Positions 33,886 through 42,113 of a stretch of DNA of 64,000 nucleotides are shown piece after piece. Source of the DNA: Gordonia crocea. Its GTDB lineage: Bacteria; Actinomycetota; Actinomycetes; Mycobacteriales; Mycobacteriaceae. Under the pieces are notes generated by a model. It had not been told where the DNA came from. It ran no database searches and saw only the letters and a list, made by a program, of their open reading frames with translations. The position numbers and the translations under genes were made by a program. Position 1 is the first letter of the stretch. Every line of letters begins with the position of its first letter. Location: positions 496,001 through 560,000 of the forward strand of contig NZ_BJOU01000001.1 in NCBI RefSeq assembly GCF_009932435.1, given 5' to 3'.

Positions 33886-34371
33886 ATGCCCACGTCAGAC
33901 AGTCTCGGAACCGACTTTCTCGAAGCCGACATCCTCATCCCACACCACTTCGACGACTACATCTTCAACCACGGATTCCTGAGCGGGGAATGGAGTCCGG
34001 GCAGGGACCGTGTCGACGCGATCTTGGGCCGGCCAGGACGGCCACGACGGCCCCGCTACGGGTACGGGGGAGAGTGGGAGTCGAAGCCCGTCATCCCCGG
34101 GCGGCTCGTCCGCCCCCAGCCGCAGCCACTGCGCCGGCGGGAATGCGAAGAAGTCGGCGCCCAGCTGTTGCGGCCGTCGCCCGGCATCGTCGTTATCGCC
34201 GGCAAACCGGGTTCGGGGCGCAGCGCGATGGTCGCCGGGGTGGCGGCGGCGATCCGCGACGCCGACCGGACGCGGCGGCTGCGCCAGATCCCGGCGACCT
34301 GGAGGAGGAGATGGGCCAGGCGCTCGACTACCTCGACCATCGGGGTGAGATGGACGACGAGGTCATCGTGA
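33886..34371 (+). CDS. N-terminal part of a ClpA/B-like AAA+ ATPase (frame 1 of a split gene)
   Basis: 161 codons from ATG 33886 (GTG 33877 is possible). The N-terminus (DILIPHHFDDYIFNHGFLSG) has no recognised family. The first AAA module begins with the Walker A loop VVIAGKPGSGRSAMVAGVAA. Meaningful sequence ends near 34290, after RLRQI. The remaining Arg/Thr-rich residues are out-of-frame translation, and the ATPase continues in the next frame. A one-base deletion or a -1 shift would join them. Read alone it is a partial protein without Walker B. Confidence 0.65.
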   Translation: MPTSDSLGTDFLEADILIPHHFDDYIFNHGFLSGEWSPGRDRVDAILGRPGRPRRPRYGYGGEWESKPVIPGRLVRPQPQPLRRRECEEVGAQLLRPSPGIVVIAGKPGSGRSAMVAGVAAAIRDADRTRRLRQIPATWRRRWARRSTTSTIGVRWTTRSS

Positions 34372-35690
34372 TCGACGACTTCGAGCGATACCTCGACATC
34401 GGAGTGTTTGCCAGGAAGGTGGCGCTGGCGAGCGGGGAATTCGGGGCGCGTTTCCTGCTCGTCGTCGACGAACGCCACACCTTCCGGTTCAACGAGGTCA
34501 GCGCCGAGCTGGCCGACGCCGCTCACATCGTCACCGTCGACCAGCTTCCCGCCGACGAGCTCCCGGACATCGTCGCCCACGCCGTCGCGCCCCTCGCCCG
34601 AGCGACCCGCGTCGACATCGACCGCGAGGTGATCACCGCGGCGTTGGCGCCGGCCGACGCGTCTGAGCCTCGACGGCACCCGGGCCTGGCGATCCGCCGG
34701 ATCGACGAGGCGATCGGCCGAGCCCGGCTCGAAGGGACCCGCACGCTCCGGGCCGACCACCTCGCCCTGCCGAAAGTCGAGCGCCCCCAGGGCGCCAACG
34801 CGTTGGCCCGGCGGTTGGCGCGGCGGGTCCGGGGCCAGGATGAGGCGATCGCCACCGTTGCGAGGTTCGTCGGCCCGGCGCTGGCCGGCCTGAAGGACCA
34901 ACCCGGCGCCCCACACGCGACGCTGATGTTTGCCGGCCCCACTGGGGTCGGGAAGACCGAGCTGGCCAAGGAGCTCGCCGCGGCGGCCTACGGGTCGTCG
35001 GACGCCCTCATCGCGCTGGACATGTCGGAGTACGCCGACGCGCAAGACGGATTGGCCAAGCTCATCGGCCATCATCGATCCTGGAAGAACAGCAGCACCG
35101 AAGGGTTGCTCACCACCAGGGTCATCGAACGGCCGCGCAGCGTCGTGTTGCTCGACGAGTTCGAGAAGTCACATCCGATGGTGTGGCAGACCTTCCTCCA
35201 GGTCTTCGACGAGGGTCGTCTGACCGACGGGTGGGGACAAACCGCGTCGTTCAGCGAGGCGATCATCATCCTCACCTCCAATCTCGGCGCTCGCGACGGC
35301 GCGAGCCGAGGCGCCGGATTCGGTGCCACCGGGGGCTTTCGCGCCGACAAACAGCTCGCCGCGATCGCCGAGCGGTTCCCGCCCGAACTGCGCAACCGGA
35401 TCACGGCGATCGTCCCGTTCGTACCGCTGGATCTCGATGCCATCGTCGAGATCTGCGAAGCCGAACTCGCCCGCGCCGCAGAGCGGTTCGGGTCGGCCGG
35501 CTGGCGGATCGACTACGACGACGATGTGGTGCGGCGCCTGGCCGAGGCGGGCTTCGACCCGGCGCTCGGTGCGCGCCACATCAAGCGCAACATCCGGGGC
35601 GAGCTGCTACCGCTGCTCGCCGACGCGTCCACGCGCGACGTGCGGGTCGTCGCCGGCGTCGACGGCCTGTCGCTGGAGTGCGCGGCCTGA
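34311..35690 (+). CDS. ClpA/B-like AAA+ ATPase, main part (frame 2 of a split gene)
   Basis: Homology begins near 34290. ATG 34311 has GGAGGAG directly upstream, so it could start internally (459 residues). First module: Walker [13 protein letters not shown]. Second module: Walker [21 protein letters not shown] (about residue 208), Walker [14 protein letters not shown], sensor-1 IIILTSNLG, arginine finger FPPELRNRI, and a C-terminal lid ending [19 protein letters not shown]. The ClpP-docking IGF/IGL loop of ClpA was not found, so a ClpB-like remodelling role is likelier. It is 40 bp before the IF2_N-PRTase gene. Confidence 0.82.
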   Translation: MGQALDYLDHRGEMDDEVIVIDDFERYLDIGVFARKVALASGEFGARFLLVVDERHTFRFNEVSAELADAAHIVTVDQLPADELPDIVAHAVAPLARATRVDIDREVITAALAPADASEPRRHPGLAIRRIDEAIGRARLEGTRTLRADHLALPKVERPQGANALARRLARRVRGQDEAIATVARFVGPALAGLKDQPGAPHATLMFAGPTGVGKTELAKELAAAAYGSSDALIALDMSEYADAQDGLAKLIGHHRSWKNSSTEGLLTTRVIERPRSVVLLDEFEKSHPMVWQTFLQVFDEGRLTDGWGQTASFSEAIIILTSNLGARDGASRGAGFGATGGFRADKQLAAIAERFPPELRNRITAIVPFVPLDLDAIVEICEAELARAAERFGSAGWRIDYDDDVVRRLAEAGFDPALGARHIKRNIRGELLPLLADASTRDVRVVAGVDGLSLECAA

Positions 35691-35730
35691 CCGGCCCGAC
35701 GACGGAGACCACCCGAAGGAGGAACGAACA

Positions 35731-36747
35731 ATGGCAGGAAAAGCACGCGTGTACGAACTGGCCGTCGAGATCGGGGTCAGTGCCGAGACGGTTCTCGAGC
35801 GACTCCGAGAACAGGGCGAGTACGTGAAGTCGAAGGAGTCGACCGTCGAGGCCGCGGTGGCCCGGCGGTTGCGGGCGTCGTTCGCGCCCGCGCCGGCGCC
35901 GAAGCGGGCGGTCGTTGCCGACGCCGTCCCCAAAACCGGCGTCGTGTGGTCCTGCACACCGACCGCGGGGCGCCAAGTGCGGGGGCGGCTGAGCAGGGCT
36001 GAGACCACGCAGGAGGCCGGTACGGCCCGGCTCGAGATCGCCGGCGACTTCGCCGCCCGCAAGCTGGTCTGGGACCGCTACCCCGACCAGCGCCGTACGT
36101 ACAGCGACCAGAACGGGACGTCGACCATCACGTGGTCGGGCCGGGTGCCGCGAGAGGCCGAGGCGCTGGCCGCCTCCCTGTGTGACCTGGTGACCGTCGG
36201 GCCGGGCGGGCGGGATGATCCGAACCTCGTCTGCCGCTTCGCGCTGGACTGGTACACCGCTCCCGACGACGACCGGCCGAGCGAGGAGTGGGAGCGGACG
36301 GAGACCGGTGGGTTGGTCTACCGGCTGAAGTACGGCGACCACGGCCCGGGCGAGCGAGCCGAAGCCCGCACCGAGCTCGCCCGTCGGCTGGCCGCCGCGA
36401 TCACGGCCAACCCGCTGCTCGCGCAAGCGAAGTCCGTCATCGCGGTGCCCGGGCATCGGGCCGACGGGTCGAGCCAAGGGGAGATGGTGGCGCGGGAGGT
36501 CGCCGCGATGCTCACCGGGGTCGGGTTGGTGACGGTGACGTCGAGCCCGCGGCCGGAGCGCAAGGCCGACACGACTGTCGACCTCGCGGACACGATGTCG
36601 ATCCCCGGCCGGATCGACGGTCCGTGCGTCATCGTGGATGATGTCGTCCGGAGTGGGCAGACCTTCACCGAGGTCGCCCGCGCAGCCCGTGCGGCCGGTG
36701 CGTCGGAGGTGTACGCGATAGCCGGGGCCAAGACGTTGAGGAGTTGA
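35731..36747 (+). CDS. IF2_N domain-phosphoribosyltransferase fusion
   Basis: A 338-residue protein. Residues 5-50 match the IF-2 N-terminal fold ([40 protein letters not shown]), a small nucleic-acid-binding helical domain. Residues about 210-338 are a ComF-like type I phosphoribosyltransferase with the PRPP loop [13 protein letters not shown] at 300-312. The middle (60-205) is unrecognised. GAAGGAGG precedes ATG 35731. It follows the AAA+ gene and its stop abuts the DprA-like gene, so the three form one operon. It may make or sense a nucleotide signal. Confidence 0.82.
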   Translation: MAGKARVYELAVEIGVSAETVLERLREQGEYVKSKESTVEAAVARRLRASFAPAPAPKRAVVADAVPKTGVVWSCTPTAGRQVRGRLSRAETTQEAGTARLEIAGDFAARKLVWDRYPDQRRTYSDQNGTSTITWSGRVPREAEALAASLCDLVTVGPGGRDDPNLVCRFALDWYTAPDDDRPSEEWERTETGGLVYRLKYGDHGPGERAEARTELARRLAAAITANPLLAQAKSVIAVPGHRADGSSQGEMVAREVAAMLTGVGLVTVTSSPRPERKADTTVDLADTMSIPGRIDGPCVIVDDVVRSGQTFTEVARAARAAGASEVYAIAGAKTLRS

Positions 36748-36749
36748 CG

Positions 36750-37592
36750 GTGTCGGTGGAGGCGGTGACAGACGTCCTGATTGCGACGGCGGCTTTCCGC
36801 ACGCCGGCGAAGATCCGGGATGGCCTGTCCGACCCGGTCGCCCTGGATCGGGCCCGCGCCGAGTTGTCCGCGTCGGCGGCCGAGGAGATCTCCCGCCGTG
36901 CGGAGGCGCTCGTGGCGCGGGGCGTCGGCGTCCTGCGGTGTTCCCAACCGGGGGACTTTCCGGCCGGCCTGACGGTTCGCGGTCGTCCCGTCGTCCCCTA
37001 CCTCTACTACCGTGGCGACCCGCAGGTGCTGCACCGGCCGTCCCTGGCGGTCAGCGGCTCACGGGATGCGTCGGCGGCGGCGCGCAAGGCCGCGGCGGCT
37101 GTGGGGGCGCTGGCCGCCACGCTGCGGATGCCCTTGGTGGCAGGCAACGCCCGCGGGGTCGACACGGCCGCGGCCGAGGCGGCCGCGGGCGCCGGCGGCA
37201 CGGTGATCCTCGTGGCGCCGGAGGGGATCCTCCGGGTGGACGGCGACCGCGCGGAGCAGACAGACGGGGGCCCCTCGGTGACACTGCTGTCGCAGTTCGA
37301 GCCCGATACTCGGTGGAGTGCGTACAACGCAATGGGTCGCAACCGCACCATTTGCGCGCTCGGGGCCGTCACCGTCGTCGTCGCGGCAGGCGAGAAGGGC
37401 GGGTCGCTCGACGCGGGACGAACCGCGTTGAGCCTTGGCCGCCCGCTGGTGGTCATGACCTACCCCGACGAGATGCCGGCGGGCAACGCGATGCTGATCG
37501 AGGACGGCGGAGTGGCCGTCGCCTCCGCGGCCGAGTTGCGCACCGAGGTCGAACGCGCGTTGGGCCAGCCGGAACAGACCACCTTGCTCTAG
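36750..37592 (+). CDS. stand-alone DprA/Smf-like Rossmann protein
   Basis: A 280-residue protein. DprA Rossmann motifs appear in order: LAVSGSRDAS (about 99-108), LVAGNARGVDTAAAEAAAGA (129-148), GRNRTICALGAVTVVV (196-211) and GGSLDAGRTALSLGRPLVVM (217-236). DprA loads RecA on single-stranded DNA during transformation and is normally near topA/xerC. Here it is in a different operon, and the usual C-terminal winged helix is not evident. GTG 36750 has GAGGAG 6 bp upstream; a TTG at 36744 overlaps the previous stop. Confidence 0.82.
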   Translation: MSVEAVTDVLIATAAFRTPAKIRDGLSDPVALDRARAELSASAAEEISRRAEALVARGVGVLRCSQPGDFPAGLTVRGRPVVPYLYYRGDPQVLHRPSLAVSGSRDASAAARKAAAAVGALAATLRMPLVAGNARGVDTAAAEAAAGAGGTVILVAPEGILRVDGDRAEQTDGGPSVTLLSQFEPDTRWSAYNAMGRNRTICALGAVTVVVAAGEKGGSLDAGRTALSLGRPLVVMTYPDEMPAGNAMLIEDGGVAVASAAELRTEVERALGQPEQTTLL

Positions 37593-37686
37593 GGCGTTGC
37601 GCGCGGATTGCCCGTAAACCCGGCGACCGTCGCGCGTCGGCGATATGTTGTCGTCGTCCGCAGTTCCTTGGAGAAAGGATGACCCT

Positions 37687-38439
37687 GTGTCCGAATCACT
37701 CACCCGCCGAGGGCTTGCCGAAGTGTTCGGCACCTTCTGGCTCGTCTTCGGCGGTTGTGGCTCCGCGATTTTCGCGGCCAAGCAGATCGCCCGCGACACC
37801 GATCATGGCTTGACCTTCGAAGTCGGCATCGGCTACCTCGGCGTCGCCCTGGCCTTCGGTCTCACCGTCGTCACCATGGCCTACGCGGTCGGGCACATCT
37901 CCGGCGGGCACTTCAACCCGGCGGTCACGCTGGGTGCGGTGATCGGCGGCCGGTTGTCGGCGCGCGACCTGCCGGTCTACTGGGTCTCCCAGGTGGTCGG
38001 CGGCCTGATCGCCGGTACGGCACTCTGGGTCATCGCGAAGGGGCAGCCCGGATTCACCGCCGAGGGCAACATGGCCGCCAACGGATTCGGGGATCACTCG
38101 CCGGGCAAGTACGGCGTCGGGGCGGTGCTGCTCGCCGAGATCATTCTGACCGGTTTCTTCATCATCGTGATCCTCGGCTCGACTGACACGCGTGCGCCGA
38201 AGGGCTTCGGTCCGCTGGCAATCGGCTTGTCGCTCACACTGATCCACCTCATCTCGATCCCGATCAGCAACACCTCGGTCAACCCGGCCCGCTCCACCGG
38301 TGTCGCCTTCTTCAACGGTGACGGTGCCCCCGGGCAACTGTGGTTGTTCTGGCTCGCGCCGCTCATCGGCGCGGCGATCGGCGGCGTGATCTACCCGCTG
38401 CTGTTCGAGAACGGCAAGCTCAAGATCAAGACCGACTGA
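37687..38439 (+). CDS. aqpZ: aquaporin
   Basis: A 250-residue channel with six membrane helices. Both NPA boxes are intact: [17 protein letters not shown] and [17 protein letters not shown]. The second box followed by ARS, and the short loops, favour a water channel of the AqpZ type over glycerol facilitators. GTG 37687 has AAAGGA 7 bp upstream. A hairpin terminator follows 12 bp after the stop. Confidence 0.93.
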   Translation: MSESLTRRGLAEVFGTFWLVFGGCGSAIFAAKQIARDTDHGLTFEVGIGYLGVALAFGLTVVTMAYAVGHISGGHFNPAVTLGAVIGGRLSARDLPVYWVSQVVGGLIAGTALWVIAKGQPGFTAEGNMAANGFGDHSPGKYGVGAVLLAEIILTGFFIIVILGSTDTRAPKGFGPLAIGLSLTLIHLISIPISNTSVNPARSTGVAFFNGDGAPGQLWLFWLAPLIGAAIGGVIYPLLFENGKLKIKTD

Positions 38440-38450
38440 CGTCGGCAGCA

Positions 38451-38485
38451 CAGGGGTCCGGCACCGTCACGGTGTCGGGCCCCTG
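38451..38485. terminator. hairpin between aquaporin and tyrA
   Basis: CAGGGGTCCGGCACCG (38451-38466) pairs with 38470-38485 with two mismatches across three bases, between two convergent genes. It can serve both. Confidence 0.65.
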
Positions 38486-38509
38486 TCGTTGCCAGTTCTG
38501 TCAGTCCCG

Positions 38510-39466
38510 TCAGCGCTGCCAGGTGTGCCCGAGGTGGGCCTGGCGGCGCAACTCTTGAGCCCACCCCGGTGCGCCGGGATCGACGTCGGCGATGGCCGGT
38601 GCGGGAGCCGAGGCCACCTGCTCGTAGGCGAGACGAGCCCGGTGGCCGTCGTCGACGATGACGGCGACCGAACCGGTGTCGCGCAACGCGTCTCGCGCGG
38701 CGACGAGACGGTCGATCGTCTCACTCAACGTGTTCAGGAGCGCGATCTGGTTCGCCTCCAACATGGCCTGCTGCAGCGCCGGGGCGGTGCCGGCGACGCG
38801 AGTCCCGTCGCGGAAGCTGCCCGCCGCCAGGCGCAGCGCCAGCGCGCTCTCGCCGGCGCCGACCGCGGCCGTGGCATTGGCGGTCAGGTGCGGCAGGTGT
38901 GAGATCGCGGCCACCGCCCGGTCGTGGGCGTCGTTGGCGGCGGGTACGACCTGGGCGCCGCAGTCGAGGGCCAACTCGGCCACGGCGCGCCAATCGTCGG
39001 GATCGGTGTCATCCTCGGTGGTGACCATCCACATCGCGTCGTTGAACAGATCCGGATCGGTTGCCGCCCAACCGGATTGACTGGTACCGGCCATCGGATG
39101 ACCGCCGATGTAGCGTGCCGTCGGATGCAGGCGCGCCACCGCGTCGGCCACCGGGCCCTTGACGCTGACGACGTCGGTGAGCAGGCAGTCGGGGGCTGTC
39201 GCGGCGATCACGGGCAGCAGGTCGTCGAGCGTCGTGACCGGGACGGCGATGACGATCAGCGCGTCGGAATCTGCGGCGCGAGCCAGGACGGCGGCGAGGT
39301 CGGTGTCGGCGTCGAACCCGTCGTCGCGGGCTGCCGCCACCCCGGCTTCCGAGCGGTTGTAGCCGAAGGCCCGACGTCCCTGGCGCACCACCGCCCGCAG
39401 CAGCGAGCCCCCGATGAGTCCGAGGCCGAGTACGCAAACCGGGGGGTGCGTCGAAGCAGTCACCAT
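38510..39466 (-). CDS. tyrA: prephenate dehydrogenase
   Basis: A 318-residue NAD(P)-binding protein. The Rossmann motif VCVLGLGLIGGSLLRAVV is at the N-terminus, and the prephenate site includes GGHPMAGTSQSGW and AAISHLPHLTANA. It oxidises prephenate to hydroxyphenylpyruvate in tyrosine synthesis. There is no chorismate mutase or ACT domain, so it is the simple form. It is divergent from the tadA pair, the same order as in many mycolata. Confidence 0.95.
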   Translation of the reverse strand: MVTASTHPPVCVLGLGLIGGSLLRAVVRQGRRAFGYNRSEAGVAAARDDGFDADTDLAAVLARAADSDALIVIAVPVTTLDDLLPVIAATAPDCLLTDVVSVKGPVADAVARLHPTARYIGGHPMAGTSQSGWAATDPDLFNDAMWMVTTEDDTDPDDWRAVAELALDCGAQVVPAANDAHDRAVAAISHLPHLTANATAAVGAGESALALRLAAGSFRDGTRVAGTAPALQQAMLEANQIALLNTLSETIDRLVAARDALRDTGSVAVIVDDGHRARLAYEQVASAPAPAIADVDPGAPGWAQELRRQAHLGHTWQR

Positions 39467-39530
39467 TCCAGCGTGTCACATTGTGCCGAGGACTTGGGCA
39501 AGTGTGCTCGGTGCGACTACGGTGACCAGC

Positions 39531-40043
39531 ATGGCAGCGAGTGACTCCGATGGTGACCTGGACGGTTTCGCGGTGGCCGTCGTGCGGGAGGAGAGCTCCT
39601 GGAAGGTGACCGCCCTGGATTCCTCGGCGCTGACCAACCTCGAGGACGCCGAACGCCAGCTGCGCGACCTGCGCGCCGCCGGAGCCGTGTTCGGGTTGCT
39701 CGACGTCGACGACGAGTTCTTCATCGTCGTGCGACCCGCTCCCGGGGGTGCGCGGCTGCTGGTCTCCGATGCGACCGCCGCTATCGACTACGACGTCGCC
39801 GCCGACACCCTCGACGCGCTCAACGTCGACATCCCCGACTTCGACTCCGATGAACTCGACGACGTCGAGCCGTGGGAGGAAGGCGACCTGGCGGTCCTGT
39901 CGGATCTCGGTCTGCCCGACGCGGTGATGTCGGTGATCGTCTCCGACACCGATCTGTACGCCGACGAGCAGGTCGGCATGATCGCGGCCCGGCTCGGCTT
40001 CGCCGACGAGCTCAGCAAGGTCCTCGACACGCTGGGCCACTAG
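39531..40043 (+). CDS. tRNA adenosine deaminase-associated protein
   Basis: A 170-residue, very acidic protein (DFDSDELDDVEPWEEGDLAV) that recurs next to tadA in Actinobacteria and carries that name in databases. The N-terminus has FAVAVVREESSWKVTALDSS. No catalytic motif is visible. It ends 4 bp before tadA, so they are cotranscribed. Function is not established. Confidence 0.85.
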   Translation: MAASDSDGDLDGFAVAVVREESSWKVTALDSSALTNLEDAERQLRDLRAAGAVFGLLDVDDEFFIVVRPAPGGARLLVSDATAAIDYDVAADTLDALNVDIPDFDSDELDDVEPWEEGDLAVLSDLGLPDAVMSVIVSDTDLYADEQVGMIAARLGFADELSKVLDTLGH

Positions 40044-40047
40044 GCCG

Positions 40048-40512
40048 ATGACGCGCCACGACGACGAGCGGCTCATCCGGCTGGCGATCGAGGCGGCCGC
40101 GCAATCCGGGCCCGACGATGTGCCGATCGGCGCCGTCGTCGTCGACCCGGAGGGTTTTGAGATCGCGCGCGCCGGCAATCGTCGGGAGGCCGACGCCGAC
40201 CCGTGCGGGCATGCCGAGATCCTGGCGCTGCGCGCCGCCGCGCACGAGTTCGGCGATGGGTGGCGGCTCGGTGGGTGCACCCTGGCGGTGACCGTCGAGC
40301 CGTGCACGATGTGTGCCGGGGCGATCGGGTTGGCCCGGATCGACAAGGTCGTGTTCGGGGCGTGGGAGCCGAAGACAGGAGCCGTCGGATCGCTGTGGGA
40401 TGTGCTGCGCGACCAGCGGCTGACCCACCGCCCGCAGGTGCGCGGGGGAGTGCTCGCCGACGAGTGCGCCGAACTGCTCACGCGGTTCTTCGCCGGTCAC
40501 CGCGACAGTTGA
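40048..40512 (+). CDS. tadA: tRNA-specific adenosine-34 deaminase
   Basis: A 154-residue zinc deaminase. The catalytic HAE is in PCGHAEILALRAAAHE, and the zinc Cys pair is in VTVEPCTMCAGAIGLARI. It converts A34 to inosine in tRNA-Arg(ACG), the very tRNA encoded at 24466-24538. The start overlaps nothing but lies 4 bp after the partner gene. Length is normal. Confidence 0.95.
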   Translation: MTRHDDERLIRLAIEAAAQSGPDDVPIGAVVVDPEGFEIARAGNRREADADPCGHAEILALRAAAHEFGDGWRLGGCTLAVTVEPCTMCAGAIGLARIDKVVFGAWEPKTGAVGSLWDVLRDQRLTHRPQVRGGVLADECAELLTRFFAGHRDS

Positions 40513-40598
40513 GCCCCATCCGGCGGAAATGTGGACGGGACTCCGGCCACGTGGCACATTAAGCGGGTCAGATCCGTCCAAGATCGAAGGAGTGCCCA

Positions 40599-40814
40599 AT
40601 GTCTGATGCGAGCGACAAGGTGAACGAGGCCGTCAACGCGGCCAAGGAGAAGGTCAGCGAGCTGGCCGGCAACGAAAAGGTCAACGAGGTCGTCGAGGGC
40701 GCCAAGGAGAAGCTGGGCGAGCTGGCAAACAACGAGAAGGTCAACGAAGTCGTCGAAGGCGCCAAGGAGAAGCTGGGCGAGCTGAAGGACAAGTTCCTCG
40801 GCGGCGACAAGTAA
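40599..40814 (+). CDS. small amphipathic repeat protein
   Basis: A 71-residue protein made almost wholly of a repeated unit: NEKVNEVVEGAKEKLGELAN appears twice nearly exactly, after a diverged copy (DKVNEAVNAAKEKVSELAG). The DNA repeats with a 60-bp period (40671-40730, 40731-40785). The charge pattern of Lys, Glu and small residues predicts long amphipathic helices, as in LEA- or CsbD-like stress proteins. GAAGGAG precedes the ATG. Function unknown. Confidence 0.75.
   Translation: MSDASDKVNEAVNAAKEKVSELAGNEKVNEVVEGAKEKLGELANNEKVNEVVEGAKEKLGELKDKFLGGDK
40615..40785 (+). repeat. 60-bp tandem repeat within the repeat-protein gene
   Basis: About 2.9 copies of a 60-bp unit, two of them nearly identical (40671-40730 and 40731-40785). 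Frame is kept, so the protein gains or loses 20-residue modules if the copy number changes. Confidence 0.8.
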
Positions 40815-40914
40815 GACCCCGATTTCGCCGCGCGTTTGCGGCGATGTCGCGACTTCGTACCGCAGGTGACCTGCTGATTTAACGTCGGCGGGCGCCTGCG
40901 GTACAGTTTTTCGC

Positions 40915-41002
40915 GGTGGCGTGTCCGAGCGGCCGAAGGTGCAGCACTCGAAATGCTGTGTGCGGTAACCCCGTACCGGGGGTTCAAATCCCCCCGCCAC
41001 CG
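40915..41002 (+). tRNA. tRNA-Ser(CGA)
   Basis: Class II tRNA with acceptor GGTGGCG/CGCCACC, a long variable arm and T loop GGTTCAAATCC. The anticodon loop CTCGAAA places CGA at 40949-40951. CCA is not encoded. A strong terminator follows at 41006. Confidence 0.97.
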
Positions 41003-41005
41003 CCG

Positions 41006-41033
41006 AACTCCCCCGCCTGATGGCGGGGGAGTT
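41006..41033 (+). terminator. tRNA-Ser terminator
   Basis: AACTCCCCCGCC (41006-41017) pairs with 41022-41033 across TGAT and runs into TTTTCTC. Confidence 0.85.
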
Positions 41034-41065
41034 TTCTCATTCCAGGAGACGGGGCTGGTCGGGTG

Positions 41066-42082
41066 TCACGGGATGAGGAAGGTCTTGATCGCGCGTCGCT
41101 CATCCATGGCGCGATAGCCCTCGGCGACCTCGGCCAGCGGGAGCTTGAGGTCGAAGACCAGGCCGGGGTGGAAGTCGCCGGCGTAGACGCGGTCGATCAG
41201 GTCCGGTAGGTAGCCGCGCACCGGCGCGCCGCCGCCCTGCAGGCGCACGTGGTTGCGGAACAGCCGTCCCATCGGGATCTTGACATCGTGGGGCACGCCG
41301 ACAAAGCCGACCCCCGCGCCTTGCCGTGCACTGTCGAGGGCGGTGGTCATCGATTCCTGGGTACCGACGCATTCGGCGACGCTGTCCGCGCCGACCCCGT
41401 TCGTCAGCTCCTTGATCTGGGCGACGGCCTCCTTGCCGCGCTCCTCGACGATGTCGGTCGCGCCGAACTCGCGGGCGACGGCCTGACGGTCTGCGTGGCG
41501 GGACATGATGATGATGCGCTCGGCGCCGAGTTGCTTCGCGGCGAGGACCGCGGACAGTCCGACCGCCCCGTCGCCGACGACCACGGTCGTGTGGCCGGGT
41601 GCGACGCCGGCGGCTTTGGCCGCGTACCAACCGGTGCCCATCACGTCGGACAGCGTCAGCAGATCCGGGAGCATGTCGTCCGACGGGGCCTCGGGGGTGG
41701 CGACGAGCGTCCCGTCGGCGAGCGGGATCCGGATCGCCTCGGCCTGGCAGCCCGTCATCGAGACGAGTTGTTCGCAACCCGATTGGTACCCGGCCCGGCA
41801 GTGCGGGCAGGTGTTGTCCGACGCGAAGAAGGAGCCGATGACGAACTGGCCGGGCTTGACCGTCGTCACGTCGGAGCCGACCTCGCGCACGACGCCGACG
41901 TATTCATGCCCGATGGCCCACGGCTTGTCGAACTTGTTGATGCCGCGGTACGGCCACAGGTCGGAACCGCAGACGCAGGTCGCCGAGGTCTCGATGATCG
42001 CATCGGTGGGTTCGACGATGGTCGGGTCGGGAAGGGTTTCGGATCGGACGTCACCGGGGGCATGAAGAATCGTTCCGCGCAT
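41066..42082 (-). CDS. zinc-dependent alcohol dehydrogenase family protein
   Basis: A 338-residue medium-chain dehydrogenase. The catalytic zinc ligands are in TCVCGSDLWPYRG and GHEYVG, the structural-zinc region is partly present (NTCPHCRAGYQSGCE), and the NAD(P) loop is VVVGDGAVGLSAVLAAKQLG. These enzymes oxidise alcohols or reduce aldehydes. ATG 42082 starts the family N-terminus MRGTILHAPGDV. It follows the end of nuoN and is probably separate from that operon. Substrate unknown. Confidence 0.9.
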   Translation of the reverse strand: MRGTILHAPGDVRSETLPDPTIVEPTDAIIETSATCVCGSDLWPYRGINKFDKPWAIGHEYVGVVREVGSDVTTVKPGQFVIGSFFASDNTCPHCRAGYQSGCEQLVSMTGCQAEAIRIPLADGTLVATPEAPSDDMLPDLLTLSDVMGTGWYAAKAAGVAPGHTTVVVGDGAVGLSAVLAAKQLGAERIIIMSRHADRQAVAREFGATDIVEERGKEAVAQIKELTNGVGADSVAECVGTQESMTTALDSARQGAGVGFVGVPHDVKIPMGRLFRNHVRLQGGGAPVRGYLPDLIDRVYAGDFHPGLVFDLKLPLAEVAEGYRAMDERRAIKTFLIP

Positions 42083-42113
42083 GCTTCCCACCCTATGCCT
42101 CCCCTCTCGGGGG

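Noticed and set aside
34270..34310. Programmed -1 frameshift in the AAA+ gene
   Set aside because: No X-XXY-YYZ slippery heptamer or obvious downstream stem was found; a mutation, a sequence error or internal initiation fits better.
40497..41000. Minus-strand ORF opposite the repeat protein and tRNA-Ser
   Set aside because: It spans a tRNA gene and reads the repeat in antisense (VCQLAQLLLGALDDLVDLF); the plus-strand ORF has the ribosome site.
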